Below are positions 5,078 to 5,590 of a stretch of 5,590 nt of DNA, piece by piece. The notes beneath the pieces are model-generated. The model saw nothing but the letters and a program-made list of their open reading frames with translations. It did no database searches and had not been told where the DNA came from. Each line of letters opens with the position of its first letter. The stretch's first letter is position 1. The position numbers and the translations under genes are program-made. This stretch comes from Deltaproteobacteria bacterium (GTDB lineage: Bacteria > UBA10199 > 2-02-FULL-44-16). The stretch lies in NCBI GenBank assembly GCA_016203825.1, contig JACQMA010000012.1, forward strand, positions 1 to 5,590, written 5' to 3'.

Positions 5078-5536
5078 ATGACTTCACCGATCAGATTTGA
5101 AGCGCCGAAAGTTGCAAGTGGAGAGGAAGTAAAAAATTTTTCGAGGCTAACAGCAATAGCATGGGATCGAGATGAACCCATTCTCATCCAAGTAGATGGC
5201 TACCTTGATGTCGACAAGGATGGAAAGGATGAGTGTCTATTCTGCGCCGGTCAACAACCTCATAAGTCTACTGGGACTGGCTATCGAGGACGTCCGCTGC
5301 CTGATACGGGCGATCTTAGCTGTGGATTTCAGAGGGTGAAGCCTGATGGAAAGACAGAGGAAGATTTTGAATGGGCCTCAGATGGTTTCGATCTTGTTAA
5401 GCGCGTTGAAGATTTTCGTTACGGGGACATCGACGGCGACGGAGATACCGACGTTGCTTTCAAGATGACCGACGGCGCCATCTACGTCTATCACAACGTG
5501 ACCTCGCTCCCCCCTCCACCTAAAAAAGCTGGATAA
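5078..5536 (+). CDS. Small acidic protein with two DxDxDGxxD calcium-type loops (FG-GAP/VCBS-like), function unknown
   Basis: A 152-residue protein with no recognised family beyond its loops. Two motifs match the calcium-binding DxDxDGxxD pattern: D44-D46-D48-G-D51 in YLDVDKDGKDE, and D117-D119-D121-G-D124 in GDIDGDGDTDVAF. The second, with a following strand (AFKMTDGAIYVYHN, 127-140), looks like one FG-GAP/VCBS beta-propeller blade; the first is followed by LFCAG and resembles another. A full propeller has about seven blades, so this would be a two-blade fragment or a stand-alone small protein. Cysteines at 53, 56 (CxxC) and 82 could bind metal or form a disulfide. No signal peptide or membrane segment is visible, odd for a family that is usually extracellular. 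The C-terminus is proline- then lysine-rich (PPPPKK, 145-150). By eye the first two thirds are more A+T-rich than neighbouring genes. It is framed by inverted copies of the G-rich repeat. Start chosen by the strong Shine-Dalgarno. Confidence 0.75.
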   Translation: MTSPIRFEAPKVASGEEVKNFSRLTAIAWDRDEPILIQVDGYLDVDKDGKDECLFCAGQQPHKSTGTGYRGRPLPDTGDLSCGFQRVKPDGKTEEDFEWASDGFDLVKRVEDFRYGDIDGDGDTDVAFKMTDGAIYVYHNVTSLPPPPKKAG

Positions 5537-5550
5537 GCTAAGAGGATTTT

Positions 5551-5587
5551 CCACCCTCCCCTTGATCCCCTCCCATCAAGGGAGGGG
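5551..5587 (-). repeat. G-rich palindromic repeat, inverted copy with two alternative hairpins
   Basis: CCCCTCCC (5567-5574) pairs with GGGAGGGG (5580-5587) around ATCAA, the complement of the TTGAT loop of the 4926 copy. An alternative, mutually exclusive stem joins CCCTTGAT (5559-5566) with ATCAAGGG (5575-5582). On the minus strand 5574-5554 fits a G-quadruplex pattern with runs of 3, 4, 4 and 3 G. The element starts 14 bases after the calcium-loop gene's stop and may act as its 3' end structure, although no T-run follows within the window. Confidence 0.85.
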
Positions 5588-5590
5588 AAA

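Noticed and set aside
1231..5587. CRISPR array or integron attC interpretation of the repeats
   Set aside because: Copies are few, dispersed, in mixed orientation and without regular spacers; no integrase or cas gene is visible.

Overview
The window shows about 5.6 kb of compact bacterial chromosome with moderate to slightly high G+C. It looks like a Gram-negative organism: the first gene carries a lipoprotein signal with Ser after the lipidated Cys, which is typical of outer-membrane sorting. The short 'Bacillus-type' phosphoglucose isomerase, an acyltransferase with an NHSGxxPxD motif, ASH-like and FG-GAP/VCBS-like proteins, and G-rich palindromic intergenic repeats together make me think of an uncultured deltaproteobacterial-type lineage (Myxococcota, Bdellovibrionota or relatives). 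That placement is an impression from gene style, not a computed assignment.

Layout from left to right. (1) A lipoprotein gene on the plus strand (99-1208) with an ASH-like beta domain and an unrecognised beta-rich C-terminal half. (2) A 112-base gap filled by two units of a G-rich palindromic repeat in opposite orientation, with a perfect TATAAT between them. The tail of the right unit is the Shine-Dalgarno sequence of the next gene. (3) pgi, glucose-6-phosphate isomerase, on the plus strand (1321-2601), complete with all expected catalytic residues. (4) A three-gene operon on the minus strand, read from 4869 down to 2598: a ThiH-like radical SAM enzyme, a small multi-pass membrane protein, and a PlsC-type acyltransferase. 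Both junctions are ATGA stop/start overlaps. The last gene meets pgi tail to tail with the two stop codons overlapping. (5) A 208-base divergent intergenic region with another copy of the repeat, a perfect tandem 12-bp repeat, and a candidate promoter for each direction. (6) A small plus-strand gene (5078-5536) for an acidic protein with two calcium-binding-type DxDxDGxxD loops. (7) A final inverted copy of the repeat running to the window end.

Functionally the genes are a mixture: central carbon metabolism (pgi), thiamine thiazole precursor synthesis or a related tyrosine-cleaving reaction (ThiH-like), membrane lipid acylation (PlsC-like), and two proteins of unknown role. The most notable features are the repeat family, whose 3' arm can form either a hairpin or a G-quadruplex; its recruitment as expression signal for pgi; the framing of the calcium-loop gene by inverted copies; and a ThiH-like protein lacking about 49 N-terminal residues with an apparently near-leaderless start. 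I do not see a clearly new defence or mobile system in this window.
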